Position numbers and translations under genes: made by a program
Notes under the pieces: generated by a model
Database searches by the model: none
Told to the model about the DNA's origin: nothing
What the model saw: the letters and a program-made list of their open reading frames with translations, nothing else
NCBI GenBank assembly: GCA_013397695.1
Contig: VYZI01000003.1
Span: forward strand, 5,572,338 to 5,636,337
Origin: Centropus unirufus
Lineage: Eukaryota; Chordata; Aves; Cuculiformes; Centropidae
DNA: 64,000 nt
Reading direction: 5' to 3'
Shown here: one piece after another, positions 45,521 through 60,500 of the stretch
Layout of the letters: each line of letters starts with the position of its first letter
Position numbering within the stretch: position 1 is the first letter of the stretch

Positions 45521-48500
45521 TTTTCAGAATGGGAGGAGGTTGTTTCTATGAGACTTTTTAATTGACCTGGTTATTAAATAATGGTGCAAGGTAACTACAT
45601 TATCAGCAGAATGCATATAGAATTGCAGTGTTCCCTGTCGCATTGTGTAGAAAAGGAGATTCATTGTTGCCCTAAACAGGATCGACAACATTGATATCAA
45701 GCTTGAGTCACAGAGAAATGTGCACAAAAAAATCCAAGGTCAGTGATATCAGAACCCAGGCAGGCCTGCCAGGCTTCTGGGTAGAAGATTGGAAAACTAA
45801 CATGGGGATATGACACTCATAAAAATCACTCTGTGCCAATCAGTGGACTTTTTTTCCATCTATCTAGCTTTTTGTGACACCTGGAGGACTTGGTTTCGAG
45901 ATTTTATTTATCTCTTAATGCTAATGAGAACTAGAAAAGTGTTATTACGTAGGCTTGACCATATAAAAATGGCAGACAATTAGCTTCTGTTATGTAGAAT
46001 ATCTGAGGGATGTTTAATTTATTAGGTCTTTAATTGGTCTGTGTGTGTAATGAACAAGGAATAGGTAAGAAATAAGACTGTATAATTCATCTGAAAAAAT
46101 CTCATTTCCTCCCCTCACTTCTTCCTTTTCAGCTACTGAGGTTTTTTTTTTTTGCTGTTGTTATTTATAACTTATTTAATTATCTGCTTTGGAATAATTT
46201 TTGGTGGGTACTTGCCAGTTTACTAATATTCACTGCCCACTGCCTGATGGTGTCACAAATAACCATCTGTTCACTTTTGCCTTCCAAAAGTCTCTGAAGT
46301 AGCTAGCTGACTCAGGCTGCAGGTGGTAAGATTGCTCAAAATACATCATCACCAAACTTCTAAATAGCGAAACTTTTCTTTCATGTATGCTTTTTTTTTA
46401 AACTGTGTTTGATTAAGGTTTTCTCAGCTACCCTTCTACAAACTTACCCCTGTCGCAAACAAATCTGGTATCTTCATGCTGAAGAAGAGCGATGCCCTAC
46501 TTTCATTTTTTTTTTTTTCATTCCTGAAGGACTTCTTAGCATTTTTTTTCACAATTGGGCCAAAATTATGTGTCCCAGTCCCTGAAAGCATTTCTCTTGC
46601 TATCCTATCTACCTGCCTAGTGGTGAGCACCACTTGTATGGTATATTTGAGAGCAATGTGAGCACCACCTGTAGCCCTGCACCAGCATCTCTGAATCAAA
46701 GCCAGACTTTTTATCTCCTTTCCCCCTTCTCCTCTCACTCCTCCATCTCTTTCTATGTCCTCTCCTCTCTGAAAGCCACAGAAAAACCTGTGGCATTTAG
46801 ATCCACCAGTCTTCTGCGTGGGCATACAAGGAGTATGGACAGCGAACTGAACACAGCCATCACTAGATGGAAAACAAGAGGGTGGGGAAGGCAATGGATG
46901 ACTTTCCATGTATAGGTACGTTGGACCCGGAAAGAAAATTTAACCTGAGAAAAAGGAATGGATAACATTAATAGTTACTAAGTTTAAGTATATGCAAATG
47001 ACTAAGTTTACTTTAAGTAAAAGCCTAAGACTGGAAATTTTGCTCTTCATTTGAAAGCAGAAGAAACATCTGAAAAATGCATAGGACAGTCCTGAAAACA
47101 TTTGCTCTTCAGTAATGCCCTTGGCTTTGTGGGTGTCCTTACCGAACTGTCTTGCTGGTGAACTTTCCCAGAAATGGGTTTATGATCAGCATCCCCTCGT
47201 ACAATCCCATAAGAGTTTGCCAGTTACCCCTTGAAACTGGCCCATTTTGTTACCTAGAATGATTTCCCCAGCAGTGCTAGGCAACTAACTCATAATGTAG
47301 AGATTGACTTTGTGAAACTCAGTCTTGGTTCATCCTTCCACCAGGTTATGGCTGAGAGGGTGGGTCTGAAAGCCAGGAAATTTGGCTCAGCCTCCTCCTC
47401 ATGCAGAACAGTGCTTGCAGCTTGGCCATTGAGTGTTGAGCCCTTTCCTTCAGTTTTTAATGAATTAAACCCCATGAGAACATTTTGAAATAAGAAATCT
47501 CAGTAGGTTACAAGAATAATAATATAATTATTTTAAAAGGGAAAAGAAAGCAATTTTTGGTGGGATAGCAGATATCTCTACAGGCTTTTACTTAAACTTT
47601 GTGAAAGAGGCAGTGTTATTTCTGCGACTGAAGATTAATTTCTGTGCCATTATCAAATGTAGCCCTTGAGGAATTAATTGCACGTGTATCTCATATCGAA
47701 GTCCTATTTGTATAATCAAGCAATCTGGAACAGATAAGGCCTTTCTTGGGAAAACCTCTGCTGCTTGACAATATTTGACTTTGCCTCAGACAGGTTGCGG
47801 CCCACTGGGAACTGAGGAGCTCACTAAAACACCATTTGTAATGCAACACGACAAATCCTGGAGCCAGGGCGATACTCTCCGCAAACTTTGTACAAACAGT
47901 CCCTCTGTCTCAGTAAAAGTGATTAATGGGCTCTGCGGAACCAGCCTATGGCCCTCGGTGTTAATTACTTCAGAGGGCACAAAGAGGAAACCCCAAGGTC
48001 CCCAAAAGGCTCCAGGGGAAGGTCGAGGGGTTTGCAAGGCCAGGCGGGACGCAGGGCCCCGTGCTCTGGGTGTGAAATGGAAGGGAGGTGAGGCAGCCTG
48101 ATTTTCCTCCTCAGCTCCAGGGATGGAAGCAGAGGCAGCGTGGGGTTCCCTAGGATCCGCTCCCAGTTCGCCTTGACTTGGCCTGCACTGAGGGCAGAGT
48201 GGGACCCTGCTGGCCCTTCCGGTGTGGGTTCCCGGGCACCGAGCTGCTTCTGACTGTGGCTCCGCTCCTCCAGGCCCCTCTTGTACCCAGATCAGAGCCA
48301 CCCCGAGATCAAAACCTCCCTTCAAAGAGGAGATAGGGAGAGCAGTCAGTGGGGACCAGGAGCTGGAGGGGATGTAGGCATAGAGAAGAGACCATGGTTT
48401 GCAATATTCCCTCTGTCTCTGACATAACTGATGTGATTTAAAATGCGTAGCCCCTTCATAAATTATTGCAGCTCTATTGCAACAAGTGAAACGGTGCCAA

Positions 48501-51500
48501 TTCATCTCCAGGGAAGATCTGAGCCCAAATGTTTTACAGAGAAAAAAAGGAGATGAGGAGAAAAGTGTGCATTTATCTTTCCAGTATGTTCTTTGGGCCT
48601 CATCCAAAGGGAAAACTTCTACATCTTGTTTCAGGACCTTTAAATCCCAGCTGTGGGACTGAGATCCCCATGGAAAAGTCTTAATGAATTTACCACGAAT
48701 TCTTTCTAATTCATTAAAAATATGTCAAACCCAGTCAAGCACGCTAGCCTGCCTGTATTTTTCTTCTGTCCTACAGAATCTGTGGCAGGGATATCATTGC
48801 CTGCCCAGCCCTCTAGAGTTACCCAGCGATGGCACATCCCCTACTGCTCTGCCAGATGTGATGTATTTATGCCCAGCAGGCTGAACTCTCAGTTGTTACA
48901 GCATAAAAATGATTTCATCTGGAAGAAATGTGGCCATTCTGGCTATTTGTGTGATCTGAATGCAGGACTTCCCTGCACTTGGACAGGAACTATATTGGTT
49001 ATAGATGGTACTACATCAGCCGACCTAAGATTTAATCCCCTCTCCCATGAAATTCCCTTTGCCTATGACAACAGACCCCAACAAAGCAGGGGCACAGTTC
49101 CCTACCCAGTGTTATACAGAAGGAAACAGGCAGCAATAACATTTCCAGTTTACATGCAAGAGGTAAATACAGCATTTTGGCTTCCTTATCTTGAGCTTAT
49201 CACAATGTCCTACTCAATTCTTAAAGAGTGTGTTCATCTGATGGTCTTCCCTTAGCTGAAGCAACACACCAAGATGGATTAACACAGGACAAGATACCAA
49301 CTGGGACACTTTGCACTGTAGGGTGCTTAATGCCAGGGTGGGGGTTAAGCACAGGGAAATGAATAGGACAATTTTTCACTTGCTCAAAGCACCTACTCGT
49401 TAGACATTACACCTGGTTTCTAAAGACTCTGATCTGCAAGAGAGTTGGAAACTCAAAAGCTTACATAACAGTCATAAAGCCATGCTGACAATCCTACAAC
49501 TCATCTGTCAGGATCTTCAAGCGTCTTTAAAAATGTGGCTCTCAAAACATCCCCAGTGAAGCCCAAACTTAAGTCTCTACAGGAAAAAGCTCACTGTTTT
49601 CCTTGCTCTACTCTGCCTTGAGATGAAAATGCATGAAATGTTTGGAAAAGAGCATAACATTTAGTTTTACAGAGTATTTTCTCCCCAAGAAAGCCACAGA
49701 CAAAGCAAAGAAGGTGAGATCTCTCTTCTGAGAAAGAAGACAGCTTGAATTTTAAAGGAACTTTAAAACAACAAATGAAATAAAACAATATTTCCAAACT
49801 GTTCCAATGTCTTGCCACTTATTTCAGTGATTAGTGGGCTGGGAGGGTGGGGAGAGCAGTCCAAGTAGGGGCACTTAGTCCAGAAGTTCTAGAGGGAGGA
49901 TGCCCCAAAACATCCACATGAGGGGCTTTGTGGGTGCTACAAATATTTGATGAACATTTTATACTGGAATAGCAAATTCAGAGTCATGGATGTATTCAAA
50001 ATAAAAGTCTTTAGTCTTAAGTAAATTTTCCACTTCCATAGCCACTCAGTTGGTGTATTTTCCACAGGATATGTTCATTTCTATACTGGAATAGCCTCTC
50101 ACCAAGGCAGACAGGTGAGAACAGTGCCTGGCAGTTTGGTGGCTGAGGAAGCCTTTGGGAAGGAGAAGGAGCAGCTGGTCTAGGAGCAGCGGGCTCCTTT
50201 ACGTATAATTTCTTTTGCACCTCGTGGAAGGAGTCTTTACTCTTCTCTGAGAAGTTTCTAGCTTTTGTGGTATCCAGAGAGAACCCCTAATGGCTGGCAA
50301 CAGCAGAGCACAAAGAGGCTGTGTTAAAGAGGAGCCACTGAGAACTCCCTAAATTGCATTTCCTCAAAATGAAACAGGATGGGATTACAACATCTCCTTG
50401 GCATGGACCTAAAACCAAAACGATTCTTCACTGGCTAAATAATTTCATGCACTGGTTAGACTGCAGCCTGCAACCTCAGATGGAAAGGAAGCTGGCTTTT
50501 CCTTAAATTTTGTCCCTTGCTCTCACGAGAGCTTGAACAAGAATAACACAAAGTAATTCCTTCCGTTGCCAACCTCGGACTCCAGTTTGATTACTTGCTG
50601 CATTAATTTAGTGATTCCATGATCTAAACCCATTGGTTTATTGATTTAATCTTAATAGGAATCCTGGTGCAATCACTGTATTGTTTCATTTTTTAATTAA
50701 CTTAGTAAAACTGTAACAGATTAACCCTTGCTCCCTTAAGACTAAACTCCTTGGCTTATTCTCTTCAATAAAACCCATTTCAATAAAATCCACCCCACCA
50801 ATTTATTCCATTAGACTGCTCCATTGGTCAGAAGCATTGTCACATGCATATCTAATCTAGAATGAAGCATTTCCAGGCCACCGGCTTCGTGATTAGTATG
50901 AATTCCTTGTATAAGACATGGAGAGTGGGAGTAGTGCAGAAGGGAGCATGGAAAAAAAAAGTTGAACAAGGGAAAAAGATCCTTTTTTCATATACTACTT
51001 ATTTTTCCAGAAACATGCTGTTGAATCACGTAATTATTTCAAACTTAACTACTGACAGGCAGAAAAGGTTCAGAGATACGTCTGAGAAATGGACAAAATA
51101 ACTGCTCTTACTGGTAGATGGATTTCCAAGTATCAGTCTGTTCAGTAGGGTGGCTTTGAATAATGGTCATAGTTCATATTTGTATGGTACCTTACAGTCC
51201 TCTCTGCCTTCTGTCGCTTTTGATAAGGAAATAGTCCACTTACTGCACTGAAATTTCAACTGCAAGCCTCTGTAGAGAGTAATCATACATTTTTAGGGCA
51301 TCTTCCATTCCAGCTGTCTGGAGCTATTATTGAACTTTTCAACTATTTGTCCATGCTTTTTACAGAATGATCATACCTTTTATTTCTTTCTCAGCACTCT
51401 CTCTGTTAGCTATGACTCACAGAAATCTCCAATATTGGATACAAAGTAAGGCTGCAGAGTCTAAGCCTGTGGAGCTCTTTTCTTACTGTGCCTATGCCTT

Positions 51501-54500
51501 AAACAGGGAGCTCCCACCCTTACTCTCCTCATCTTTCAGGCACCCTCAGAAAGATGCTGGTTTTCTCATTCAGATTCACTGGCCCTGCAAGTATCATTTT
51601 TACATCTGGTACTCTTGTTTATCTGAACTAGAGCCAAACCAACTCACTATAGGCTGAGTACATGCATTTGTAGATGAAAAGCTCTATGAGTTCGTTCTCA
51701 GATTTAATTTTCTGAATCAAACAATGCATGGAAAGAAAGAGGATAATGGCTGTATTGTTTGCCTAGAAAAACTAGTATGTCTATAAATTAAAAGATGGGT
51801 AAAAACCATCCAGAAATTACCAGAATGGTGATGCAGCTCAATTTCAGCCTCCAAAACTATAAGCAATAAAATGAAATGCATCTCAATGACTTGTAAAAGA
51901 AACTGGAGCATTGACTACAATGAGCTTAAAGCTGCTCTAATGAAATCATTCCATCAGACATGTGCAAACAGCTGGAAGATGAAACCAGCTGGTGTAAAGG
52001 CCTTGGGATAAATTGCTCACCAAAGTAACAGAAACTGCAGAAAAATATCAATTAATTCAACTTTCAAGGAGCAAAGACAGCTGCTGACCACGCCGGTGCA
52101 AAGTTAAAAAAGTAGTTGCCAAAAAAAATCAAAGGTTATGAGCCATGAAATGTCCAGAGCATCAACAAAAAAGAACCTCTTTTTTTGGCCACTCCAACTG
52201 GGACTTTTGCCACTTCTGGGAGCTTGCAGAATGGAGGAAAACCAGTGGCTGGGAATTTCACTGACCTGATCCTGTACGTTCAAATGGAACGGAGTCCACT
52301 GCTGAGAGGCAGGGCTGCTCCAAGCAAGACCTTGCTGGTCCTGCTGTGACTGGGATGCAGTGGGGACTCCTGTGACCTGCTCTGGGACACGGCCAGGACA
52401 GTGAATGAAGGAAGGTGGTTTTCTTCAGCATGATTTGCCAGAAGCTGGCATGGCAGGCCCAAGGTTTTTGTTTTCCTGTATCTGACATGTTTTTCTAATG
52501 CCATCATTTGAGCTAATTTTAATGCAGAACAAGTCTATCTGCTCCTTGCTAGTGGAAATATTTCATTTATCATCACGCCTTTTCCAGTTTTCAAACTTTT
52601 GCGGCTGAGAGAGCTCAAAGTCAATCCTGTGAATCTTGTGACTGGGATAGAGCAAACAGGAGGGCCACATCCTCACCCTCCCATCCCTTCACAAATCTAT
52701 GCTTTCCTGACAAAGTACTTTACAAACTAACATTATATACCAAAAAGATCAAACTTTTGAAATGAAGGAAGCGGCTGGATCCCAGTTTGGTGTGCAGTGG
52801 GTGAGCAGTAAATGGAGACAAAGCCTTGTTAACATCAAATACAATGGGAACTTTACAGTATGTCATAGGAGATAATTTTTTTAAATCCTGTACAATGGGC
52901 CACGCTCACTCTGTCATGCACAAAAACGTAAGTAAATCAGATGATGCTTATCTTTCTCTCTCTTCTGTGGAGGAGTACGAGGCCGGGTCAACTCAGCCAG
53001 AGGAAACATGATTCCCAAGGATCTCCACAGTTTCAGTTCAATGCTCAGATCAAAAAAAGTATTCCCGTGCCTTATAATAAAGACTTGTAAATATGCACTT
53101 GCCACCTGATTCTCTTTGTAATATAACCAGGGTGTACGTCTCAACAAGTGATAACTGGAAAACAACCACACATAAGAAATCACCTTCCTTCAGAAAGGAG
53201 ACTTCCAAAAATGGAACTGAGCGGATCGCAGCCCAGGGTGCTCCAGGATCTTTCCACATGAATGAGAATGAGTGGAAATGAAATGGCAAAATCAGAGCTG
53301 ATGACAGTGTGCTTGCCCACTAGACGTGACCTGCAAATGGATTATAAAGCGTTTCCAACTGATATCACAATTCAGGCTGCGTATCCTTGTGACCTGCACC
53401 CAGAGGGGCGTTCCAGAGGGAATTTTTTTTCTGGTTATGCCTCTCGGTAAGTCTGAGGTATCTCCAGACACCTTGGCTTCATCTGTGGCATCTGCTTTGC
53501 ATCTTTCTGCACCAGCCACTCCCATTTAAAGTTCAGCAAATAATTTTAGGGATAAGGAAGCTGCCATTTCCACCAGATATGAATGCTGTGCCACTCCTGG
53601 CTTCATGCTGCGAAGCAGAATTCAGTGTGGGTGGTGGGGCAGGTACGGAGGCTTCTGTTCCTCTGCCAACTAAAGCAAAAAGGCAGCACGTAAGTCAACT
53701 GACCAAGCTGGCCAATGGCCTCATGGTGATAACGTTTGGATGTGAGGTGCGTGCTCTCAGGGTAACAAATACCCTTGGGTTCTCTTGACCCTGAGAAGTC
53801 AGCTTCTCAGTTTCTGACCATCTATTAGTTTTCTTTTAAACTCTGAAGTTTAAAACAAAATAGAATTTGAAGGGGGGAGCATTGGTTCCTGCCTGGGAAG
53901 GGGTGACATGCTGAGATATTAAACCTTTCTGGCACCGGGATGAATAAGGAGAGAGTGAGAGAGCAGCTGATGCTGGCCCAGTGCGGTCTCCAGAGGTGGT
54001 GGCGGTGCTTGGTCACATCTGCCCACACCCTCTTCCCATGAAGCGATGAGGAAGATTGTTCTAAAACACCATTTCTGTTTGTGACAGCACCTGGTGGTGA
54101 GCTAGAGAGAGTGGTGACACAGCACTGGCTCCTGTACCTATAGTACGTGGTCACCAAGACTGTGGGATGTCTCCTGGACAACCCAGCTTCATGGGTCCAG
54201 GCTCCAGGACGGAAATTCTGACTCACTGGAATCCTCTGGGAGATGTTCACGGTCTTCAACAGCACAGTTATTTCAGACATTTTTTGCTTCATGTGACGAA
54301 GTGCCACACTCTCCCAGGATTTCTTTGTCTACATGGCAAAGTTTCCACCGGTATTTGGGTGGACTTTCACCTGCCTTTGGCCTAAGGCAGGTGACATCTC
54401 CACACCTGGATGAAGAGAATGAAACATTTGCCCTGTAGTTTGAATTTAACAAAGGGGCAGGGAAAGGAAAAGAAAAAGAAATAGAGAGAGAGCCACAGCT

Positions 54501-57500
54501 GAGGAGGCTATGACACCTGAAATTAGAAAGTCACATGGAGATTGAGTATTAGAAAGACAGTAGCTCAAAGCTGTATAATGAATTTATCACCAGGCTCTGT
54601 TATTATTTATACAATTGTCTCATCCATCACAAGGATGTTTACTCTAAATGAGTAAAGTATACAGCAAGCTGCCCTTACAGTTATGGTCACGAACAGGAGT
54701 AAAATACTGTGCTATAATATTTGCCAGAAATTTCTGAGGCCGCTAAGAACACAAGGAGATTTTTTTTTTCTGATTCCATTTACTGTAGGAACATCCTTTT
54801 ATCCCTTTTCTATAATAACCCTGCTCTGAAGGTGGGACATCAGTTGGATTCATTGTATGTCATTTATCAAGTCTGGAAAGATACACAGAAGACATCATTT
54901 GAGGGATGGGAAGTCCTGATACTTAGAGAAATAAAATTTAGTATCCACTTTCCTGATGTAATGGAAAATTTTATTACTTTCAGAAATGTATTTCAAGTTG
55001 AGAGACAAATGTTTTAGACAGATATTTCAGAGCAAATTGTGTCTTATTGAAAATGGTTATATGAAAGTAGATTAAGACTCTTCCATACATTAATGAAACG
55101 TATTTTAGTCTGCTTCAAGAAGTCTGGTCAGCTTGCAAAAAATGTGAGCTTGTATAAGTGATAGTTGAATTTATCAGGGGACAACATAGAGGTAAACCTA
55201 GGGTTTACATGAAAGCATCCACTACACTGGGAATGGCCAGTAAAGTCAGACACAAGAAAACCAAACTAGACAATCCGAAAACACACAGTATCTGAAAAAC
55301 TACATATGACTAATGCCTGGGCAAAAATAAAAAAAGCTGTAAAATAACGTAGCAGCAGTAACTTCTGCAGAGGAACTGGAGCTGGTGTCTTGAAGACATA
55401 AGCACAGTTTTTGTCTTCTGCTTTGCTAGCAGTGCCCAGATAATCAGCTGAGATTTGATATCATTGCCTGAAAGTTGGTTAATGCCTCAGAGCAAAATGC
55501 CATCTGCTGGTCTTGATGCTCTTTTTACTTGCCCGTAGACTTGCAAAGAAGAGAGAGTAGGACATCCCCGGTGAACTTCAACTGTGGTCAGTCTCACTTA
55601 AATGGTCCTCTCCTCACCGAGAGTGCCCGAGATATCCATCTCAGTGACATAAAGGGATGCAAAGGCAGGTCCAGCACAACCTGCGAGTGGCTGTAATTGG
55701 CACCACTGCTGAAGAGGGTGGCGCTCCCGTACGCTGCTCGGGGACAGCAACAAAGTTCTCCATTTACAAGTTAAGAAGGGACAGCCTCTAGAAACAGAAA
55801 AATAGTCTCTTGAAGGTATCAGCAAGTGATATTATTATTAATCTGGTAAATTAAAAAGCAAATGCTCCTTGATTGGAAGCAAACTGTTGTTGCACCCCCA
55901 AAATTCTTCCAAACAAATCTCTTCTGCCACATGTTCCCAATGCTTACCAGTCATCTGCTCCTTTCCCCCCCAGCCCTGATGCCATTGCCCTTGTTTCCAT
56001 CCTTCAGGACAGCCAACATCTTCCTGTACTTCATATGCGGACAGTGCACGAAAGGCTTTCTGCCCAAGAGGTTTCCCAACCGGGCCGTACTGAAGTAGGA
56101 TGTCTTCCCTCCTGCTGCTTCTCTGAGGACCAAAAGCACCTGCTTGTTCCGTATGTCCCTATGTTCCAACCAACCGATAGCATTTCGTATGTGGAAACAG
56201 GCCGTGCATGAACCCAGACCAAGAAACAACACCCTTGTACGCCTTCACTCGATGGACAATCTGAAAGAACGAATGCCACTTGGACTCTGCTTCCACTGCA
56301 TCTGCAAGAGAAAAAAATCTAGAAACAAAGTGACTCATGTGGGGAAAATGCAGGAGGGAACTTTTTTTTGCTACTGAAGCTGGATTTGTGATGCTTCGCT
56401 AAGCTAGGAGTTGCTGTCGATAGCATATCTGTGCCAGAAGTGCCCAGGGATGGGAATTTATGGGAGTGGAGAGAGAGCAATTGGCAGAGAGGGCGGGAAT
56501 AATAGTCCTCCAAGGACTTTCTTGTAAAGAACATTCCCTGCTGGGCTATTTCCTAACTGGATAATTTCAAATGAGATTTTATATTCCCTGTCTGGGATGT
56601 TTAGGTCTTATGAGTTGATTTTATCAGTAGTTTGGGTGATTCCATTTGCTAACTGTGATTACCTTCAGGGCAGCTGGCTTGGCCATTCCTTGGAGGTTTG
56701 GGCTCTGGTGCTGATCTTCCAGCTGTCTCGAGCATTCTAAAAACTTCTGAAATCTCCCCGTGCTCAGGATCAATCCTTCCCCATCCTGCCTGGCTATAAA
56801 TATCACTGAGAGGCACAGCTCTTCCAACAGAAACGTGATGTTTCTTGTCACCTAGAGTTCCCACCGCTTTTTAAGTGTGTGGATGGATGACCGTGGCCCT
56901 TGAGATTTTAAGTGGAGGCTCCAAAAAGTCTAGTTAGCCTAAATCCAAATCAAAAAGGATATGGACATTGCTGTCAAAGATTTGCCACGTATCTAAATTA
57001 CATGGGAGCACTGTTAAGATGTGATCTCATTCTAAGTAGCAAGGTGAAGGGACCTAAGAAGCCTCCTCTGCCTAGAAGCACTTTCAGATTTGAGGACAGA
57101 AGAGGAAGGGAATATAAAGTCTCAAAATCTGTTTTCTATACAACTGAACTTCTCCATAGCAAAGAAAGCATATGGTATGAATGCAGAAACTCATTAGTGC
57201 AGACCTTTGGGAGACACCACGATTAAGCAAAACGGAGCCAGATGAACATTTGAGAGAAACAACAAATTGCCAACGCTGGAGAAAAATAACCGAGAGCCAA
57301 GTGACTACAGTTGCAGACTCATGAAAAGAATATTCAAGAATGTGATTTCTGAGAAAGCCTTTTTCTGAGAAAGGTTTCTGGCTCTGTGATACTAATTCAG
57401 GCACGGAGGGAGTAGATTAGCTTAGTCCTCAGTGGTGGTGCAGACAGATATTTAGGTTGGTAGCAGATAGCTGATGACATTTTTCTGTGGACCATTTCCA

Positions 57501-60500
57501 CCTCGCATTACTTTAAATATTTCAAGAATTTAATATCCTTCCTTGGACTGCCTAGATTCTTGGTCCTTTTACTGCGAGGCCCACTAAAATTAAAACATCA
57601 GTGCAGAAATGACATGAAGACAAGTTTCCTTCCCCCCAGAAAGAAATATGGAGTCAGGATGGAAGATAAAAACATGTGACCTCACACACATCCTTCAGTC
57701 AGCAGGAAATTAACTCCTTTAAATCGTCTTTCCTTGGCCTTTTGCCCACTGTTACATGGCTTTCATCAAGCACTCATACTTACCAGACTTTATTGCACTT
57801 CTAAAACCTAAACCTGAAAAAGATATAGCTTAGCTGATTGGGGGAAAACAATAAGGAGAAATTACAATTTGTAAAGGATTATTTTAAATTATTACTACAA
57901 CTGGGATCTATAACAGAAGATCATTATAGGAGCATGCATTTTAAACAGATGCAGAATATGCATTGTAGGGATGATTTGTCAGATTATGAGCCAAATAGTT
58001 CTGCAATCAAAATTCATAAACGTAGTGCCTCACTTTAAAGGCCAAATGCTGTTCAGAGAGGAGGGTTTACACACATTACCCTGCGTAGTGCATCCCTGAG
58101 GAAAATATCAGCTCCTACGGAGGAAGCAAAACCCCCGGTCCAGGTCTGTATGGGAGTTCTTAGCAGCTCACAGTTGAGTATCAGACTTGGAGCTGCAGAG
58201 TAAGAGCATCCGTTTTCCCTTTGGGCAGAAGAATGCTCCGACTGAGGTTTTTCCTTGTGTACTCCGAAAAGATGTGTGTATAACTTCGTCCCACTCTTGT
58301 GCTGGCTTCTGGAATAACATTCAGGTAGGTGCCATGGTTACAGAAGTGACCAAACTGCAGGCTCTGGCTCTCATCCTGCTGAATCCACCTCCACAGCTGG
58401 CGGACCTTATTCCTCCACCTCGTCTGAGATGAAAACCCACCTCTGAGTCCCGCCTCAGGCTCCTCTATATGTATGCCCGGCCCATCTGGCTGGATTTGCT
58501 CTCTGCTGGATTTTCCTCAGGTTGTCAATAATCTGCACATCACACTGAACGAGAAGGGCCTTCACCGAAAGAGAAATGCTGTGATTGAGTCATAAGAACA
58601 AATTCTGCCATAAATGCAAATATTTTTAGGTAATGTTATGCACATACCTATCTAGCTAGACCCAGCCTAGCTAGACCTCCTCTTTGAGGTGGGCTCAGCC
58701 TCCTCCTCCTCCTCCCAGGGCTCTGCATGTTGGGAGCGATGGGCATCAGCCCCCAGGGAGCAGCTCTTGTCGGTCAGGACAGGGAGTATGAGCTGCATGG
58801 GAACCTTCCTCTGACGTTGCCCGCACCAAGAGACCGTGCCACGTGCTTTAATTGCGCCTCCTCAAAAGCAGCTCGCAGGCAATCAGCAAAACCTGTTGAA
58901 CATCTGCAACACTCCAATGGTCCTGTCAACCCTGCCAAAGGAATTGCACAAGTGGGACAGAGGAACGATGGTGGCTTTGCTGCTGACTTGAAAGACGTCA
59001 TAAGTGTTCCTGTCACAGGGACGGGTCTGGTGTCCTTGGGCTTGCTTTGAAACCTTTTTTTAGCACTAGGTCTATCTGCTCCGCTCCTACCAGAGCCTCT
59101 CTGTAATTCCACAGGCTCCGTGGGGAAGGCAACAGAGATCTCAGCCCCAATTCACACTGCGGGGAGCAGTCTGCCACAATTAACGAACTGGAACTACTTC
59201 TGACAGATGTGAAGATGAAACTTAGCAGTGGAAGCACCTGGTGTCTTCTGCACTTATTTCAGTCTTGAGAAATGATGAAGGAAAAACTGCAGCTTGCGTT
59301 GCTAAGTAGCTGCCACCATAGCAAACCTTTTCATGCCTTTTCTGGCTCATTGCTGCCTCCCTCAGCATCAGCAAGACTAGCTACAATTTTGCATTCATGC
59401 AAAGACAAAACACAAAATGATACATTTAGTTCATTTTGAGGATATCTCATCAGCTATTTGACCCATCAGTGAAACATTCCTAAATTAAGCATCAGATCTG
59501 GCTTGTGAACCTCGACGCTAAGCAGCTTCTTTTGTTTTTTCTCACAACATTGACTGTGGTTTCTTTTTTCTCAAACAGTGTTTCTTTTGTTTTGGAGATT
59601 AGATTCATAGTCAAGGAATATGAGAAGCAGCTTAATTTGTACAAAACCAAAACTAACCAAACTTTTCTGCAGAAATGTCCAGCGGTGGAATGGTTTATGG
59701 AATCCCAGTCCCTTCATTTCAGAATTAACAATCCACTGTGATGCATTGTACATGCTGCCTGTGAAGCACAAGCAGCCTCTAGCTCTGGCTTAACGTCAAG
59801 CAACATGAACCAAGTCTGGATGTATTAAGTTCCACAAAGTGAACAGAAAGATAGAGCAGACACCCCCTGGCAGAGGTTGGACCCGAGCTCTGTCACTGAA
59901 ATACCCAATTTGAGGGAGAATCATTCCATTTCGGCCTTGGAAAAGCAGACTGTTCACACTGGTGCGCAAGCTGATGGTGGACATGCCAGCCCACCAGATT
60001 TAGCCATTTAATTCAAACAGCATTATTGTGAATAATTTTCTTGGACTGATTTAACACACTCGCAAAGTTGGCACAGCCATCTGAAAAAGCAATCCTCACC
60101 CTTTCCCTTCTCTATTCTCCTGCCTGGTGCTTCTTGTGTTATGTTGGCACAAGTTTCTGTATGGCTGCCCAACGCGCAGGATGTAGGAACTGATCCAGCC
60201 TGAGGAAAAAAAAGCTATGTTTCTTTTGGTGGGTTTTAGCCTGAATCAGTTCCCAACATTCCCAAATCCAGAGAACTAAATTGTACAAATACTTGCCAGC
60301 AGTACCTGGGCACCACAAGGCAGGGAAGGGGTAAGTAATCCATGAAGGCGGCAGAATAGCTTAATTTAGAGAGCAGCCCATGCATGGAGAACAATAGGCT
60401 TCAACCCCCACATCGGCTCTAGGATATCCAGGTGTCATGAGCAAATCAGTGTTTCTAATTGCACGCATTCTTGATCCATGTCAAACAATTTACAAATGTT

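Noticed and set aside
53825..54307. 160-codon minus-strand frame
   Set aside because: Composition and sequence look random, with no motif or known relative.
57838..58038. 66-codon frame with a rather protein-like composition (KDYFKLLLQLGS)
   Set aside because: Starts from TTG, has no splice or promoter context and no recognisable family; most likely chance.
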